A stretch of 64,000 nucleotides of DNA from Paenibacillus sp. Soil787 (GCF_001429545.1 NZ_LMSP01000006.1:103615-167614), one strand, 5' to 3'; counted from the first letter of the stretch, positions 43,655 through 52,704 are shown. The notes: generated by a model not told the origin, from the letters alone. Numbers and translations are program-made.

Positions 43655-44680
43655 TTACTTCCCGTTCTTGACTTCTTGCAGCATCGACAAATCGACGAAT
43701 TTACTAAGGTTGAGCTCCTCTTTGTTAATGCCCTTAATATAGCGAGCATCGATGGACACCTTCGCCATCTCCTCCATCACCTTAACGTCAACGTCGGTGG
43801 TGAGTTTCAACCGGCTCAGCGAGGCTTTGATCAAGCCTTTGTCCATCCCTTTACCGCTGTATTGCTTCAGCTGGTTGTTGATGAGATCATAGGCTTGCTC
43901 CGGACTGTTCTGGATGAACGCGATGCCATCCCTATTCGCCTTGATCGCTCCTTTCACCATATCCCGGTGCCGCGCAATGAACTTGTCGCTCGCGACCATG
44001 ATGACCGTCGGATAATCGCCGTTGTTTGGCGGGATCGCCTTCCAGTCGACGACGACCTTGCCAAGTCCGGCCTTCTCAATCTGTGTTCCCCATGGCTCGG
44101 GGACGAGCGTCGCATCGATCTCCTTCTGGCGGAAGGAGATCAGCGCATCCGACGGGGAGCGCACGATGAGGTGCGCGCTCTCTGCACCTCTGCCCAAGCT
44201 CACCCCTTCTTGCTGCAGCAGCATGCGCAGCGAGATTTCGTTCGTGTTTCCTTTGGACGGAATCGCGATTGTTTTATCCACTAAATCTTTAACGGTGTTA
44301 ATTCCCGAGCCATTTCGCGCAACTAATACGGCTCCGCCATTATTCGAACCGGATACGACCCGGTAATTCCCACTTTTCAAAAAGAAGGTAGTCGCGGGCC
44401 CAGGACCAACGAATCCAACATCGATATCTCCTGTCGCCATCGCGATAGATAGGTCTGAGCCGTTATCGAAGGCTGTAACCTCAATCTTAACTTCGCTGCC
44501 CCATTCCCGGGCGAAATAGCCTTTCTCCAGCGCGATGTAGGCTGCGGCATGTGTGACATTTTTGAATACGCCGACTCGTACCACTTGAGCTTTACCTGTA
44601 GGCGTCAGCTTCTCACTACACGCACTCATCATTATAACCACGATCAGAAGCAGCATCAGCAGCCATCTACGTTTTCTCAT
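43655..44680 (-). CDS. SsuA/TauA-like ABC transporter substrate-binding lipoprotein
   Basis: A ~341-residue NMT1/SsuA-type binding lipoprotein. The lipobox is MMSAC (Cys at about 21). Family blocks are RVGVFKNVTHAAAYIALEKGYF, split here around KGYF, then GPGPATTFFLKSG, LVDKTIAIPSKGNTNEISLR and VPEPWGTQIEKAG. The ligand is probably a sulfonate, nitrate-like anion or similar small molecule. No sulfonate monooxygenase gene is nearby, so the substrate is open. ATG 44680 follows AGGGGGCGGG. It is third in the operon ATPase-permease-binding protein. Confidence 0.87.
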   Translation of the reverse strand: MRKRRWLLMLLLIVVIMMSACSEKLTPTGKAQVVRVGVFKNVTHAAAYIALEKGYFAREWGSEVKIEVTAFDNGSDLSIAMATGDIDVGFVGPGPATTFFLKSGNYRVVSGSNNGGAVLVARNGSGINTVKDLVDKTIAIPSKGNTNEISLRMLLQQEGVSLGRGAESAHLIVRSPSDALISFRQKEIDATLVPEPWGTQIEKAGLGKVVVDWKAIPPNNGDYPTVIMVASDKFIARHRDMVKGAIKANRDGIAFIQNSPEQAYDLINNQLKQYSGKGMDKGLIKASLSRLKLTTDVDVKVMEEMAKVSIDARYIKGINKEELNLSKFVDLSMLQEVKNGK

Positions 44681-44696
44681 ACGACCCGCCCCCTGC

Positions 44697-45461
44697 TCAA
44701 GACTTCGAGCCAGCGAGGCCATATCGCTCTAGCACTTTATCTTCGAGTTTCTTAAAGCAGAAGTGATCAGATACCGTGCCCAGTACCGCGATAATAATGA
44801 CAATACACAGCATCAGTGATGTATCGCCAAGATTTCTTCCGTCCTGTAATAGCTGGCCAAGCCCAGCCCCTTTGGCAATAAGCTCACCGGCAACAAGCGC
44901 GCGCCATGCGAATGCCCAAGCCGTACGAACACCATTGATCAAATGCGGGAAAGCGGCTGGAATCATCACCTGTACGAATAGATTAAACCCATTGCCCGTT
45001 CCCATCGTCTGCGCGGCGCGCAAATAAATAGGGGGGATGTTTTTGATCCCAGTACGGCTAGCCAATGCCATCGTCCAGGTTGCTCCGAGTGTCGTAATGA
45101 AAATAACCGAAGATTCGTTAAGACCGAACCAAATAATAGCAAAAGGCAGCCAAGCAATACTCGGAATGGTCTGCAAAGAAACCACCAGAAATCCAAGCGT
45201 ATCATCCAGCATCCGGTAGCGTGCGAATAGGAACCCCAGAGTTGTACCGATCAGCAAAGACAAAGCAAAGGAAACCAGCAACCTCACCATACTCGAAAAT
45301 GTTGCCTGGAGCAGTTCTCCATGCACTAACCCATCATAGAAGGCTTGCAAGGTTTGGGTGGGCGAAGGGAACTTCCAGCCCCATCCGAATAATCTAAATC
45401 CCGCCTCCCAAGCTATCAGAAGCAGTACCAGAAAAATCGTTCTTCTTGATGCTGTACTCAT
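44697..45461 (-). CDS. SsuC/TauC-like ABC transporter permease
   Basis: A 254-residue permease with about six helices and the EAA-type loop LRAAQTMGTGNGFNLFVQVM (about 160-180). The N-terminal WKFPSPTQTLQAFYDGL is typical of nitrate/sulfonate/taurine importers. The gene overlaps the end of the ATPase gene by 68 bp, an unusually long overlap. The binding-protein gene follows after 16 bp. Confidence 0.9.
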   Translation of the reverse strand: MSTASRRTIFLVLLLIAWEAGFRLFGWGWKFPSPTQTLQAFYDGLVHGELLQATFSSMVRLLVSFALSLLIGTTLGFLFARYRMLDDTLGFLVVSLQTIPSIAWLPFAIIWFGLNESSVIFITTLGATWTMALASRTGIKNIPPIYLRAAQTMGTGNGFNLFVQVMIPAAFPHLINGVRTAWAFAWRALVAGELIAKGAGLGQLLQDGRNLGDTSLMLCIVIIIAVLGTVSDHFCFKKLEDKVLERYGLAGSKS

Positions 45462-46233
45462 CGCCAGTCTCCTCCCTTACCACTTTCTCCAGCTCGTCTG
45501 CCAGCGCGTCCATGATCGAATTCTCCACATGATGGAGTACGGTATCTGCGCTATCCCGTGGTCTCGCCGCTTTCACGGCGAACTCCTTCTTAATGGTCCC
45601 GGGACGCGTGGACATCACGAATACACGATCCGAGAGGATCACGGCTTCACGAATGTTATGGGTAATGAAGAGAATCGTTTTGCGCGTACGCATCCAGATT
45701 TCTTCCAGTTCTTTATGCAAAATAAGGCGCGTTTGCTCATCCAAAGCAGCGAACGGCTCGTCCATTAGCAAAATCTCTGGGTCCATGGCAAGCGCCCGGG
45801 CGATTGCGGCCCGCTGCTTCATCCCGCCCGAAAGCTCATGCGGATAACGATCCGTAAAACGGCTGAGATGCACAGCCTTGATCTGTTCCATCGCCAGCTC
45901 GTAACGCTCCTTTTTACCAATACCCTTCTGCTTGAGACCGAAGGCTACATTATCGAGCACCGTCAACCAAGGGAATAGACCATGCTCCTGGAACACGACG
46001 ACACGGTCCGCTCCAGCGCCGGTCACCTTTTTCCCATTCACCTGAATAAGGCCATCACTCTGCGTATCGAAGCCTGCAACCAAATTCAGCACGGTCGATT
46101 TCCCGCATCCGGACGGACCCAGCAGGGAGACGAACTCCCCCTTTTCAATCGTTAAAGTGATATTATCCAGCGCCTGATAGCTGCCGCCTAATCGCTGAAC
46201 AAACGTCTTGCTAACTCCTTTAATCTCGATCAA
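45394..46233 (-). CDS. SsuB/TauB-like ABC transporter ATPase
   Basis: A ~279-residue ATPase: Walker A GPSGCGKST (about 39-47), signature LSGGMKQRAAIARAL, Walker B LLMDEPFAALD, switch His in FITHNI. The Q-loop region VVFQEHGLFPWLTV is diagnostic of nitrate/sulfonate/taurine importers. The start is TTG 46233, with GGAGGT 7 nt upstream; a GTG at 46248 would sit before that site. The ~45 C-terminal residues beyond the core (to GGGI) run into the permease gene in another frame. Confidence 0.92.
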   Translation of the reverse strand: MIEIKGVSKTFVQRLGGSYQALDNITLTIEKGEFVSLLGPSGCGKSTVLNLVAGFDTQSDGLIQVNGKKVTGAGADRVVVFQEHGLFPWLTVLDNVAFGLKQKGIGKKERYELAMEQIKAVHLSRFTDRYPHELSGGMKQRAAIARALAMDPEILLMDEPFAALDEQTRLILHKELEEIWMRTRKTILFITHNIREAVILSDRVFVMSTRPGTIKKEFAVKAARPRDSADTVLHHVENSIMDALADELEKVVREETGDEYSIKKNDFSGTASDSLGGGI

Positions 46234-46273
46234 AATGCCTACCTCCACTCGGGCTTCTCCCGTCGTTTTTCAC

Positions 46274-47533
46274 CTAAAACAGCATTTTCAACCCTGCCAA
46301 GCCAAGTCCGATGATGAACCCGCATATCGCACCGTTGACACGAATCCACTGCAAATCATTGCCGAGCTTATCTTCCATCAACTGGGTCAGCTTTTCGTTC
46401 GTCAGCTTATCCAGATTTTCTTTGACGAGTAAACCGATTTTGCTGTGATTTTGCTCCAAATAAGCAGCGATTTTCTCTTGAATCCAGATCTCTCCGCGCT
46501 GCAGCATATCCTCGTTTTCCTTCACCGAAATTAGCATTTTACGAACCACCGGAACCACATACTGAGGCACAAAATCGGGCTGATCCACGAAATCCTCTGC
46601 CTTCGCCTTCAACCGCTCCAACAGCCCCGATAATTTCTCATCGAGATCAAATAGGCCCGGCAGCTTCGCCTTCAAACCTTCCAGCTCAGCCAAAAGCTGC
46701 GGATTCCGCTCAAGCTTGTTCAGCTCATTTCGGATAAAGGTAAGAACCGCTTCCCTGCGCGGATGATTCTTCATTCGCATCTGCTCGATGTAGGAAAGAA
46801 CGAAGTTTTGGATAATGCCGCCAATCTTCTCTTCATTCACCATACCAATGAACGCATTCACGGCAAATGCCATGAAACCATTCGACTGCAGACCCTCGAA
46901 CGCTTTGAGCGCCATAGCGCCCAGTTGATCGCGCGTATCCGTCTTAACAGCCCATGCTTCCACTTTATCGATAACAAAATCAAATGTTTTGCTGTCATAA
47001 CCACCATCGACAATGCTGTCTACAATCGTACGAACGAGTCGACTCGTATCTACGTCTTGGAGTGCTTTATGAATTTCCTCGGCTAAAAGCGGCGTCAATT
47101 TGTCCAGATCAATCGCGTTAATAGCTTGTTTGGCAAATGTCGAGAGACCTTTGTGAAGCGACACATTGTCCAATTGGCTTTCCGCCAATTCAAGTCCACG
47201 TTCCAAAAAACGAATTTGCTGCAAACGGACACGAATGGTTTCTTTGGAAAGCAGTTCATTTTCAACCGTCGAAACGAGCGCTTTCGTGATCTTCTCACGA
47301 TTATTCGGCAATAGGGCCGTATGCGGAATCGGAATCCCAAGAGGGTGACGGAACAGGGCACTAACCGCAAACCAGTCAGCCAAGCCCCCTACAACGCCGG
47401 CCTCAAAACCACCTTGCAAAAAGGTTCCCCAAATTGTTGAAGAAACCGGTGCGGGCAGCGTGGCCAGAAAGCCTGCTCCCATGACCCCTAAGGAAACCGT
47501 CGCTATATACTTTGCTTCTTTTTTCATTGTCAT
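46274..47533 (-). CDS. DUF445-family membrane protein
   Basis: A 419-residue protein of the DUF445 (YheB/YjiN-like) family. There is one hydrophobic segment near the N-terminus with the conserved FEAGVVGGLADWFAVSALFRHPLGIPIPHTALLP block (spanning about 43-77), a long helical body and a C-terminal membrane helix (ICGFIIGLGLAGLKMLF). The function is not established; the family is often membrane-associated in spore formers. It stands alone on its strand, 40 bp upstream of the Ssu-like operon, and could be co-transcribed. Confidence 0.88.
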   Translation of the reverse strand: MTMKKEAKYIATVSLGVMGAGFLATLPAPVSSTIWGTFLQGGFEAGVVGGLADWFAVSALFRHPLGIPIPHTALLPNNREKITKALVSTVENELLSKETIRVRLQQIRFLERGLELAESQLDNVSLHKGLSTFAKQAINAIDLDKLTPLLAEEIHKALQDVDTSRLVRTIVDSIVDGGYDSKTFDFVIDKVEAWAVKTDTRDQLGAMALKAFEGLQSNGFMAFAVNAFIGMVNEEKIGGIIQNFVLSYIEQMRMKNHPRREAVLTFIRNELNKLERNPQLLAELEGLKAKLPGLFDLDEKLSGLLERLKAKAEDFVDQPDFVPQYVVPVVRKMLISVKENEDMLQRGEIWIQEKIAAYLEQNHSKIGLLVKENLDKLTNEKLTQLMEDKLGNDLQWIRVNGAICGFIIGLGLAGLKMLF

Positions 47534-47731
47534 AACATCTCTTTCTACTCGAAGTTAATTATTCATTCCTTCTATTTTATCACAAAATACGACGAAAACT
47601 GATCTTGCAGCTTTTTTTGTTGCATGCGCATCGTGGATGCGTAATAAATGGTACGATAACACTCTGGCAGGAATACAAGATCATGCCTAAAGATATTTGG
47701 ACCCAACAGAATGGAGCTAATCAAAGTGAAG

Positions 47732-47805
47732 CGAAGTTGTACTTTATACAACAATGTGTCCTTGAAAGCGAGGATATCCACTCCGAAGTTGTACAATGTG
47801 CAACA
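47732..47805. repeat. Two hairpin repeats, core CGAAGTTGTAC
   Basis: GAAGTTGTACTTTATACAAC (47734 on) and GAAGTTGTACAATGTGCAAC (47785 on) lie 51 bp apart. Each folds into a stem (GTTGTA/TACAAC; GTTGTAC/GTGCAAC) with a different loop, so the stem is preserved while the loop changes. The surrounding 47534-47846 has no convincing gene; an 85-codon plus frame lacks a ribosome site. Confidence 0.6.
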
Positions 47806-47846
47806 CTTCCCCTCAACAACCGCGAAAAGATCAGCCCAATCTCACC

Positions 47847-47875
47847 AAAAAAAGAGCCGTAATTGGCTCTTTTTC
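47847..47875 (-). terminator. Terminator of the TrmB-HD operon
   Basis: AAAAAGAGCC-AATTAC-GGCTCTTTTTTT on the minus strand, 5 bp after the HD-protein stop. Confidence 0.92.
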
Positions 47876-47880
47876 GTTTA

Positions 47881-48552
47881 CTATCGCTCGCCTTTCCACT
47901 CCGCATAAAACTGTTCGAGGTACTGCTCCATGAAGCGGTGCCGCTCCTCTGCCAGCTGGCGGGCGTAGGCTGTGTTCATAAGCTCCTTCAATTTGAGGAG
48001 CTTCTCGTAGAAGTGATTAATCGCGGTGTCATTCCCAGCGCGATACTCCTCCTCCGTTATATGCTCACGCGCCATGACGGTAGGATCGTGAATCGGGCGG
48101 CCTTTCCAGCCCGAATATGCGAATACGCGCGAGATGCCTACCGCGCCTATCGCATCCAACCGGTCGGCATCCTGCACGACCTGGCCTTCGAGCGTGCGAA
48201 TCGGTGGACGCGCGCCGCCCTTGAACGACATCGTGCTGATGATCTCCAGCACGTGCTGCACTTGCTCCGCCGGCGTGCCGCTGGCAGCGAGCCACGCCTC
48301 CAGCTCGCGCTGCGCAGCGGCTGGATCGGCGTTCAGCTTCTCATCGACGACGTCGTGAAGCAGCGCCGCAAGCTCGCAGACGAAGCTGTCCGCGCCCTCC
48401 TGGGCAGCAATGCGCTTCGTCGTCTGCACGACGCGATAAATGTGCCACCAGTCGTGGCCGCTGCTATCGCGCTCCAGCTTCTCCTTCACGAGCGCTTCCG
48501 CTGCGAGTAGAATTCCCTCTATTTTCGTTTGTTGCGCGTCAGGCTGCGTCAT
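47881..48552 (-). CDS. HD-domain phosphohydrolase (YedJ-like)
   Basis: A 223-residue HD hydrolase. Metal motifs: H33 in SGHDWWHIYRV, LLHDVVDEK (HD pair at about 65-66) and DADRLDAIGAVGISR (Asp at about 130). The last ~60 residues, with the NHFYEKLLKLKELMNT segment, are typical of the YedJ/YpgQ group, some of which hydrolyse nucleotides. ATG 48552 overlaps the TrmB-like stop as ATGA. The centre of the gene (about 48060-48450) is unusually GC-rich for the window. Confidence 0.88.
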   Translation of the reverse strand: MTQPDAQQTKIEGILLAAEALVKEKLERDSSGHDWWHIYRVVQTTKRIAAQEGADSFVCELAALLHDVVDEKLNADPAAAQRELEAWLAASGTPAEQVQHVLEIISTMSFKGGARPPIRTLEGQVVQDADRLDAIGAVGISRVFAYSGWKGRPIHDPTVMAREHITEEEYRAGNDTAINHFYEKLLKLKELMNTAYARQLAEERHRFMEQYLEQFYAEWKGER

Positions 48553-49433
48553 TTCTTCTTTCTCCTTTTTCCCTCGGCAGACTTGCCTTCACTAGGTTTG
48601 CCTTCCAACGACTTCCCTACACCCGCCGGTTGTGGATCCATCTCCTTCACCCCGGTGTACTTCTGTATAATCTTCTTGAAATTCTTGCCGTATTTATCTT
48701 CCAGCTTTGCGCCCATATCCTGCTGCAGCTCATGGATCACCACATCACGGAAAAAATTGTTCAGCAGCAGCTCCACCATCGCTGGATGCTCCGTCAACAT
48801 CGCCAGCGTCGGCTCATCGCCGCCTCGCGTACCAATAATCGCCAGCTTACGGTCAATCAGCAGCGTAAACTTCCGCCCATTGCGCTCCGGCCAATGCACC
48901 TCGCGCCCGTGCGGGAACTGATGAACCCCGTCCGGCAGAACCACTTCGCCGGTCGTTGAAACCAACAAGCGCACGCCTTGCGCGGGCACCAGCCGAAGAT
49001 CCTCCTTCAGCAGCTTCGCTTCTTCCGGCCACAGGTCACAGAGCGCCTCTTCCTTCGCCTTTTTCAGCTCAGTTCGTATACGCCGGGTGACCTTCTCGTC
49101 TCCCTCCAAGCTGAAGTACTCCGAGCGGTGCGCATCCTGCTTCGGCATATGCGCTTTCACGTAGCGGATCGAGGCTTGCAGCTCCGCTTCAATCCGCTCG
49201 CCGATCTCTTCGATCGGCACGCTCTGATATTGCGTCGGCTCACCATGACTAGTGAGCACGGCTCCCTTCTCCGCGAGTTTCTGCAGCGCGGAGTAGACAT
49301 TCGAGCGCGAAACGCTAAGCTGCTTGGCGATTTCGTAGCCCGTCTGCGTGCCGCTCACGGCAAGCACGTGAAGGCACTTGGCTTCTAGGTCCGTGAAGCC
49401 CAGATTTTTTAAATGCAGATGAACGTCCTCCAT
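48549..49433 (-). CDS. TrmB-family transcriptional regulator
   Basis: A 294-residue regulator with an N-terminal winged helix (LGFTDLEAKCLHVLAVSG, then GYEIAKQLSVSRSNVYSALQ at about 31-50). A C-terminal effector-type domain follows with FTLLIDRKLAIIGTRGGDEP. TrmB proteins typically sense sugars in archaea; the ligand here is unknown. The extreme C-terminus has three EGK(S/P) repeats and ends in KRRKKK, which is unusual. ATG 49433 follows AGGGGAG. It is translationally coupled to the HD gene, and a perfect palindrome (49467-49489) lies upstream, suggesting autoregulation. Confidence 0.85.
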   Translation of the reverse strand: MEDVHLHLKNLGFTDLEAKCLHVLAVSGTQTGYEIAKQLSVSRSNVYSALQKLAEKGAVLTSHGEPTQYQSVPIEEIGERIEAELQASIRYVKAHMPKQDAHRSEYFSLEGDEKVTRRIRTELKKAKEEALCDLWPEEAKLLKEDLRLVPAQGVRLLVSTTGEVVLPDGVHQFPHGREVHWPERNGRKFTLLIDRKLAIIGTRGGDEPTLAMLTEHPAMVELLLNNFFRDVVIHELQQDMGAKLEDKYGKNFKKIIQKYTGVKEMDPQPAGVGKSLEGKPSEGKSAEGKRRKKK

Positions 49434-49466
49434 GCCAGCTCCCCTTTTCATCAACCCGTTATGATT

Positions 49467-49489
49467 TCATGATCAATATTGTATCATGA
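49467..49489. promoter_or_regulatory. Perfect palindrome upstream of the TrmB-HD operon
   Basis: TCATGAT-9 nt-ATCATGA, centred about 45 bp before the regulator start, with a TACAAT -10-like hexamer inside. A plausible operator for the regulator itself. Confidence 0.6.
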
Positions 49490-49545
49490 TTTTATCCTTC
49501 AAGTTGTATAGAGTTCTGCTTTCCGATCTAATTTCTACTCCACTC

Positions 49546-50232
49546 CTACAAAGTCTCAACTTCCGCAATCTCAATATAATCCATACTTTTCAACTCATCA
49601 TACACTTCTGAAGCATATTTCCGATCAATGTAAACGATGAAATGCAGCTCTTGCTGCTCCTTATTCAGCTCTTTGATGTGTACGCTTTTCATTTTGTAGC
49701 CTTTGGCAATGATCGCTTTGATGATTGTCGTTAAATTGCCGTCATGGGAGACGACGAGCCTAACGCGCAGGTCTTTCATAATCAGGGGTCTTGGGCCCAT
49801 TTTTTTTATAAAGTAAGGTAAAATGACGACACTAATCATAATTAATACGAGTCCAAAAAAAGCTTCCACATAGAAACCCGCTCCAACCGCGATGCCAAGT
49901 CCAGCCGCTCCCCAGATCATCGCAGCCGTCGTTAATCCAACAATAACATCATTGTGCTTGCGAAGAATCACCCCTGCCCCTAGGAATCCAATCCCGCTGA
50001 CTACTTGCGCAGCAAGCCGCATAGGATCCATAACATGCAGTCCCACAACCGCATATTTATTGGCTGATTCAATAGAAACTATCGTCAACAAACAACTGCT
50101 CAAGCAAATGACTAGTGAGGTCTTCAGACCAAGTGGTTTATTCCTGATTTCACGTTCTAAGCCAATAATTAATCCGAAAATTGCAGAAATCCCTAGTCTC
50201 ATTAAAATGTTTACATCCACGGATAGCATCAT
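49546..50232 (-). CDS. MgtC/SapB-family membrane protein
   Basis: A 228-residue protein with about five N-terminal helices carrying the family signature (GLIIGLEREIRNKPLGLKTS at about 20-39, ISGIGFLGAGVILRKHN-like block at about 80-97). A soluble ACT-like C-terminal domain (about 150-228, VRLVVSHDGNLTTIIKAII) follows. Relatives are linked to magnesium limitation and virulence in pathogens; the role here is unknown. GAGGAG precedes ATG 50232. No Mg riboswitch is visible upstream, only an AT-rich stretch and a repeat array. Confidence 0.9.
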   Translation of the reverse strand: MMLSVDVNILMRLGISAIFGLIIGLEREIRNKPLGLKTSLVICLSSCLLTIVSIESANKYAVVGLHVMDPMRLAAQVVSGIGFLGAGVILRKHNDVIVGLTTAAMIWGAAGLGIAVGAGFYVEAFFGLVLIMISVVILPYFIKKMGPRPLIMKDLRVRLVVSHDGNLTTIIKAIIAKGYKMKSVHIKELNKEQQELHFIVYIDRKYASEVYDELKSMDYIEIAEVETL

Positions 50233-50321
50233 TGTAAGTTTTCTCCTCTAAGTAAATTACATTTACAATATCTTAACATTTATATAGTGTAATAACTATT
50301 TTAAGTTCAATTTGTATTTAA

Positions 50322-50449
50322 GAGGAACAACAATCCTCTATTATTGGAAAAACACGCTGAAATTCAAATTAGCGGAACGTGAATCCTCTATTTGAGCAAA
50401 ATTAGACTTTTAGAGGCAGAAGTAAGAAAATAGAGCATCCTCGTTCCCT
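50322..50449. repeat. Intergenic array, core GGAACG, three copies
   Basis: GGAACAACAATCCTCTATT (50324), GGAACGTGAATCCTCTATTT (50374) and an inverted AAATAGAGCATCCTCGTTCC (50428) are spaced about 50 bp. The family is the same as at 17833-18011: the inverted copies there (AAATAGAGCATCGTCGTTCC) and here differ at one base in 20. Confidence 0.8.
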
Positions 50450-50474
50450 CTCCCGAAAAACAGTACCTTGAAAA

Positions 50475-50512
50475 CAAAAAAGCCCAAGAAGAGAACACAC
50501 TCTTCTTGGGCT
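50475..50512 (-). terminator. Terminator of the 50.5-55.2 kb operon
   Basis: AAGCCCAAGAAGA pairs with TCTTCTTGGGCTT, with TTTTTTG following on the minus strand, 31 bp after the response-regulator stop. Confidence 0.92.
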
Positions 50513-50542
50513 TCTTTGCCACACTCTTCCCAGGCTTTCCCG

Positions 50543-51232
50543 TTAAATCCGAAACCGATATCCCGCTCCCCAGATCGTCTCAATGTATTGCGGGTTGGAC
50601 GGATCTAGCTCGATTTTCTCGCGCAGCTTGCGGATATGAACGGTCACTGTCGCGATTTCTCCCATGGCGTCCATTCCCCATAGGAGGTCAAAAAGCTGCT
50701 CTTTGCTGTACACCCGATTCGGATTCATCGCGAGATGGGTGAGCAGATCGAATTCTTTCGTCGTGAAGACGACTTCTTTCTCGTTTACAAAAACACGGCG
50801 CGCGGTTTTATCAATCATCAAGCCGCGGATGCGGACTTCATCATTCCGCGTTTCGCGCCGTCCCATCAGCCGTTCGTAGCGGGCTAGATGGGCTTTGACT
50901 CTGGCCACCAGCTCGCTGGGGCTGAAGGGCTTGATCATGTAATCGTCAGCGCCGAGGCCGAGGCCGCGGATTTTATCGATGTCTTCCTTTTTAGCGGAAA
51001 CCATTACGATGGGAATGTCCTTCTCACTGCGAATACGGCGGCAGATTTCGAAGCCATCCACCTTCGGCAGCATCAGGTCGAGAATAATGAGATCATACTC
51101 CGTGGAGAGGGCTCGCTCCAGCCCCTTGTCCCCGCTATTTTCGATATCGACTTCGTAGCCGCTGATCTCCAAATAATCCCGCTCCAGCTCGGCAATACTT
51201 TGCTCGTCTTCAATAATTAAGATTCGACTCAT
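50543..51232 (-). CDS. OmpR-family response regulator
   Basis: A 229-residue regulator. The receiver has EDE at 8-10, phospho-acceptor D52 in IILDLMLPKVDG, and K near 101 (MIKPFSPSELVAR). The C-terminal winged helix is intact (KEFDLLTHLAMNPNRVYSKE; TVTVHIRKLREKIE; WGAGYRF). It overlaps the kinase start side by 4 bp (ATGA) and is last in the operon with an ABC exporter. It probably controls this operon or envelope genes. Confidence 0.94.
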   Translation of the reverse strand: MSRILIIEDEQSIAELERDYLEISGYEVDIENSGDKGLERALSTEYDLIILDLMLPKVDGFEICRRIRSEKDIPIVMVSAKKEDIDKIRGLGLGADDYMIKPFSPSELVARVKAHLARYERLMGRRETRNDEVRIRGLMIDKTARRVFVNEKEVVFTTKEFDLLTHLAMNPNRVYSKEQLFDLLWGMDAMGEIATVTVHIRKLREKIELDPSNPQYIETIWGAGYRFRI

Positions 51233-52704
51233 CCTTCGCTCTCCCCCTGCTGACTAAGCGGTAATGCCATGTACACGGTCGTTCCCCGTCCAATGATGCT
51301 GGTTGCGCTGATTCTCCCGCCGTGCTCTTCCATAATTTGTTTGGCTATCGCCAGTCCAAGCCCGCTTCCTCCGGTAGCTGTGTTACGTGAAGGATCTGCC
51401 CGGTAAAACCGATCAAAAATATGAGGAAGCGACTCTTCCGATATGCCTTGACCTCTATCTTTTATTTGAATGACGGCATAGCCGTCTATCTCTCTCAACG
51501 TTAAGGTAATGTGACATTTGCCTTCTTCACTATATTTTATCGCATTTTCGATAATATTGAGCAGTACGCGTCTGAGCTTGTCACGATCTGCTGTCACATA
51601 CAGCGGTGACTTCGGCAGCTCGGTGAGCGCGAACTGAACCCCTTTTTTCTCCATATCGAACTGCAATTCCTGCGCGCAATCCAACACGTATTGTCCGAGA
51701 TCAACCTTCTCGAATTGAAAGGGTACTTTGCCCAAATCCAGCTTGGAGAACAGAAATAGTTCATCAATGAGCCGGTCCATATCAGCTGCTTTATTATAGA
51801 TGGTTCGAATGTACCGATCCAGCTTGTCTGGGGAATTCGATACACCGTCCATAATCCCCTCGACATATCCTTTAATGGCCGTAACCGGCGTCTTGAGATC
51901 GTGGGAAATATTCGAAATAAGCTCCTTGCGGTTCTCTTCATATTGAAGCTGAACTTCCACGGATTTCTTGAGCTTACGACGCATTTCTTCAAATGCCGTA
52001 CTAAGCTCACCAATTTCATCATCGGAATGAGGTACAATCTCAAAGTCGAGATTGCCTTCCTTGATTTCCTCCGCCGCACGTTTAAGCGCTCTTAGAGGCC
52101 TAATAATACTGCGAGAAACGAAGTATGTCAGTACACCATTCGTCAATACGAGAATGAGAATGAACGTCACAATGACGGATTTGGAAAATTGGTGAAGATA
52201 CTTTTGAAAGGGACCGCCATCCAGAAAAACGAAGACAGAGCCTTTACTATGATCTGAAAATAAAAAATCCTGCTGCCTAGTTATCCACAGGGAACCTTGA
52301 TTACGCTGAAATTGCCCGGATGATGTGCCAAATGAAGGCAGCTTGGAGGTATCCTCAGCCTCACCCTGCTTAATATACGGTGAAACGTACGTAATCTCTT
52401 TATCCTTCCGGATGATGATACCCATATTAATTTTGTGGAATTTGGCCTCCAGATCTTTCACGAATGCGGGATCCAGAAAAACATCCGGTTCCGTATCCGT
52501 CTTCGCTTTCATATAAGCGACATTTTCCAGCTCTTGATCGACAACACGTTTGATCGGATTGCCTTGGGAGAAATCGACCTGAAAGACGGACTTCAGATTC
52601 CCAAACGTTGCGACGCTGATTAAGATCACGGCTAGCACGGAGAGCACTAGTGGTACAAGCAGCATAGCTATATAGGAAAGTACCAGCCGTAAACGAATCG
52701 ACAT
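51229..52704 (-). CDS. Sensor histidine kinase (HAMP-HisKA-HATPase)
   Basis: A ~491-residue membrane kinase. The first helix is about 4-30, then an extracytoplasmic sensor region of about 125 residues, the second helix about 163-185, HAMP (SRSIIRPLRALKRAAEEI), HisKA with H in SNISHDLKTPVTAIK, then HATPase with NIIENAIKYS, KDRGQGIS and TGGSGLGLAIAK. ATG 52704 is preceded by AAGGAG; the in-frame TTG 52713 is too close to that site. It is translationally coupled to the permease before it and to the regulator after it. Confidence 0.93.
   Translation of the reverse strand: MSIRLRLVLSYIAMLLVPLVLSVLAVILISVATFGNLKSVFQVDFSQGNPIKRVVDQELENVAYMKAKTDTEPDVFLDPAFVKDLEAKFHKINMGIIIRKDKEITYVSPYIKQGEAEDTSKLPSFGTSSGQFQRNQGSLWITRQQDFLFSDHSKGSVFVFLDGGPFQKYLHQFSKSVIVTFILILVLTNGVLTYFVSRSIIRPLRALKRAAEEIKEGNLDFEIVPHSDDEIGELSTAFEEMRRKLKKSVEVQLQYEENRKELISNISHDLKTPVTAIKGYVEGIMDGVSNSPDKLDRYIRTIYNKAADMDRLIDELFLFSKLDLGKVPFQFEKVDLGQYVLDCAQELQFDMEKKGVQFALTELPKSPLYVTADRDKLRRVLLNIIENAIKYSEEGKCHITLTLREIDGYAVIQIKDRGQGISEESLPHIFDRFYRADPSRNTATGGSGLGLAIAKQIMEEHGGRISATSIIGRGTTVYMALPLSQQGESEG

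Noticed and set aside
43589-44284. 231-residue plus-strand reading frame opposite the SsuA-like gene
   Set aside because: Antisense shadow of a well supported lipoprotein gene, with no ribosome site and no recognisable domain.
47605-47862. 85-codon plus-strand gene
   Set aside because: It spans two hairpin repeats and a terminator, with no ribosome site and no domain.
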